This document shows, one piece after another, positions 5,475 to 6,454 of a DNA stretch of 6,454 nt. This stretch comes from an uncultured Lysobacter sp. GTDB lineage: Bacteria > Pseudomonadota > Gammaproteobacteria > Xanthomonadales > Xanthomonadaceae. The notes beneath the pieces were generated by a model that was not told where the DNA came from, searched no databases, and was given only the letters and a program-made list of their open reading frames with translations. The stretch lies in assembly GCA_946480055.1 (NCBI GenBank), contig CAMLID010000131.1:1-6454 (forward strand), read 5' to 3'. The number at the start of each line of letters is the position of its first letter. Position 1 is the stretch's first letter. Made by a program: the position numbers and the translations under genes.

Positions 5475-5496
5475 CGCGGCCGTGAATGCGGCCGCG
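5475..5496. repeat. Perfect 8-bp inverted repeat (hairpin) in the intergenic region
   Basis: CGCGGCCG (5475-5482) and CGGCCGCG (5489-5496) flank a 6-base loop TGAATG. There is no T-run on either side. It could be a structural RNA stem or a protein site; no gene end lies close enough to call it a terminator. Confidence 0.4.
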
Positions 5497-5901
5497 GTCG
5501 AGCGGGCGAAAGGCCAGTGCCGGCAGCAGGATCAGCGCAGCGTTCACCGACACCGAAGCGGAGCAACGAAGGATGCTCGATGAGCGTTCGCCAAGCCGCA
5601 TCCGAGCGCGGCTGCGCATCGCTGAAAGCCAGTACGTTCAAGGGTTTTCGGGGCGGCGAATCCCTGCGGAACCACGATGCCCATGCCGTTGCGGACTATC
5701 GTCCAGCCGTCCGCCAACGAGGCAACCGCGCACCGCGTGGGGCGCGAAGATCGGGACACGCGGAGTCACTCGCCACGAATCCAATGACGCCGTCGCGGCC
5801 GAGCGGCGCAGACCACCCGACCGAACCGATGCTCCATGAGTTCATAAGCGATGGTTATGTGCCGATCGTTCCGCAACGGGCCTTGGATCGTGCAAGCAGC
5901 G

Positions 5902-5939
5902 GCTTCTCGGCCGCATTTGCGCACGGGTTAGGCCGAAGC
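5902..5939 (-). terminator. Possible 3' hairpin after the S9 peptidase gene
   Basis: GCTTC (5902-5906) plus GGCC (5909-5912) pair with GGCC (5931-5934) plus GAAGC (5935-5939): 9 bp with a 2-base bulge and an 18-base loop. It begins about 40 bases past the peptidase stop on the - strand. The large loop and lack of a T-run make it a weak call supported mainly by position. Confidence 0.25.
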
Positions 5940-5979
5940 TGCGAGCAAGCCACTACGCCTTGACACCGGTCGGAGCACG

Positions 5980-6454
5980 TCAGCGAAGATTGCGATCGAG
6001 GAAGGCCAGCACCCGCTCGTAATACTGCCGCCGCGATTTCTCGCCAAAGAAACCGTGAGTTTCCTCGGGCGGGAAGTAGCCCTCGTAGGACTTTCCGGCC
6101 TCTTCCAACGCGCGCTTCATCGCCCGCAGGTGCTCCGGGGACACTCGCTCGTCGCGCATGCCCTGGACCAGCATCAATTCCGCCTTGATCTTCCCGGCAT
6201 GCGCGGTCGGCGACTGCTCGTGCAACTGACCAAGGTCGTCGCCGAGCGAACGCGCGAGGTAGGCCTTGCCCCAGCGCGAACGCTGGATGTCACCCCAGCG
6301 ATGCATGGTCGGCAGATCGTAGGGACCGGCGGTGCCGATCGCGCAGCGATAAAGGTCGGGCTCGCGCACGCTTGCCATCACCGCCGCGTAACCGCCGTAG
6401 CTGGCGCCCCATATACATACGCGCTTGGGATCCGCATCGGCATTGGCGATCGCC
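5980..6454 (-). CDS. S9-family serine peptidase (prolyl oligopeptidase-like), C-terminal part
   Basis: The last 157 residues of a larger gene running off the right edge. They form most of an alpha/beta-hydrolase catalytic domain of the S9 type (prolyl oligopeptidase, dipeptidyl peptidase IV and acylaminoacyl-peptidase group). The triad is intact: Ser18 of the fragment in the nucleophile elbow VCIWGASYGGYAAVM (12-26), Asp101 in LVQGMRDERVSPEH (95-108), and His133 in PPEETHGFFGEKSRR (128-142). WGASYGGY followed by the Asp and EETHGF spacing is characteristic of S9 rather than a generic esterase. These enzymes cleave short peptides; in this bacterial group they are often periplasmic or secreted, but the N-terminus that would show a signal peptide is missing. 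A GTG at 6381-6379 falls inside the domain just after the elbow and is not a start. It lies on the receptor's strand but 1.09 kb away, so operon membership is unlikely. Confidence 0.9.
   Translation of the reverse strand, partial: AIANADADPKRVCIWGASYGGYAAVMASVREPDLYRCAIGTAGPYDLPTMHRWGDIQRSRWGKAYLARSLGDDLGQLHEQSPTAHAGKIKAELMLVQGMRDERVSPEHLRAMKRALEEAGKSYEGYFPPEETHGFFGEKSRRQYYERVLAFLDRNLR

Larger units (their letters stand above)
5396..5979. other. Intergenic stretch without a convincing gene, possibly decayed coding DNA
   Basis: The open frames here have mixed third positions, including rare codons such as ATA and TTA, unlike the real genes around them. They also lack ribosome sites. A 62-codon - strand frame (5619-5431) holds a short hydrophobic run (NAALILLPALAF) but nothing else protein-like. 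A + strand frame from 5829 begins MLHEFISDGYVPIV, faintly like the N-terminus of phytanoyl-CoA dioxygenases, but stops after 44 codons. A 10-base direct repeat, GTCTGCGCGA, occurs at 5409-5418 and 5457-5466, and CATAA/TTATG form an inverted repeat at 5843-5859. No RNA gene or insertion sequence is recognised. Confidence 0.45.

Noticed and set aside
5431..5619. A 62-codon - strand small membrane protein candidate
   Set aside because: The hydrophobic run is only about 12 residues, no Shine-Dalgarno sequence precedes either possible start, and a GC palindrome explains part of the open frame.
5454..5963. A 169-codon + strand frame in the intergenic region
   Set aside because: No ribosome site, no domain, and codon use with ATA, TTA and mixed third positions unlike neighbouring genes.
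5829..5963. Possible remnant of a phytanoyl-CoA dioxygenase N-terminus (EFISDGYVPIV)
   Set aside because: Only about ten residues look similar, with no metal-binding HxD motif and no continuation, so chance is the better explanation.
4890..5979. tRNA, CRISPR array or insertion sequence in the large gap
   Set aside because: No T-loop or acceptor-stem pattern, no regularly spaced repeats, and no transposase-like translation in any frame.
5980..6381. A separate 133-residue protein starting at GTG 6381
   Set aside because: The frame continues to the window edge and the upstream residues contain the catalytic GASYGG elbow, so this is an internal codon of a larger peptidase.

Overview
The window is GC-rich chromosomal DNA with strong G/C preference at third codon positions. 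It looks like a gammaproteobacterium of the Xanthomonadaceae, plausibly Lysobacter or a near relative. That placement is inferred from base composition, the style of the TonB-dependent receptor, and the DUF4349 and S9 peptidase proteins; no marker gene is present to confirm it.

Layout, left to right. (1) 1-141 (+): the last 46 codons of an unidentified gene. (2) 166-714 (-): a spermidine N-acetyltransferase of the SpeG family, convergent with the first gene; a perfect 11-bp inverted repeat sits at the junction with the speG stop codon in its loop. (3) 830-1126 (+): a small, very acidic protein of unknown function, divergent from speG. (4) 1257-2069 (-): a DUF4349 protein with a lipoprotein-like N-terminus and a C-terminal membrane helix, convergent with gene 3 across an intergenic stretch holding two hairpins. 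(5) 2253-4889 (-): a complete 878-residue TonB-dependent outer-membrane receptor with signal peptide, plug and beta-barrel, followed by a compact 8-bp-stem hairpin. (6) 4890-5979: about 1.09 kb with no convincing gene. (7) 5980-6454 (-): the C-terminal catalytic part of an S9-family (prolyl oligopeptidase-like) serine peptidase with Ser, Asp and His all visible; it runs off the right edge.

The genes do not form one obvious pathway. Polyamine acetylation, an envelope DUF4349 protein, an outer-membrane importer and a peptidase look like ordinary housekeeping and envelope functions. The receptor and peptidase share a strand, but 1.09 kb separates them, so co-transcription is doubtful.

The most interesting part is the receptor's upstream region. 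It holds a 19-bp inverted repeat with one mismatch (4936-4954 / 5028-5046) enclosing further stems and a homopurine tract, a second hairpin beside it (5056-5086), and an AT-richer island (about 5350-5450) with promoter-like hexamers and a terminator-like hairpin on the opposite strand. Together these suggest a long structured 5' leader controlling the receptor, possibly with a divergent small RNA. This is inference from base pairing seen by eye; I recognise no named RNA family.
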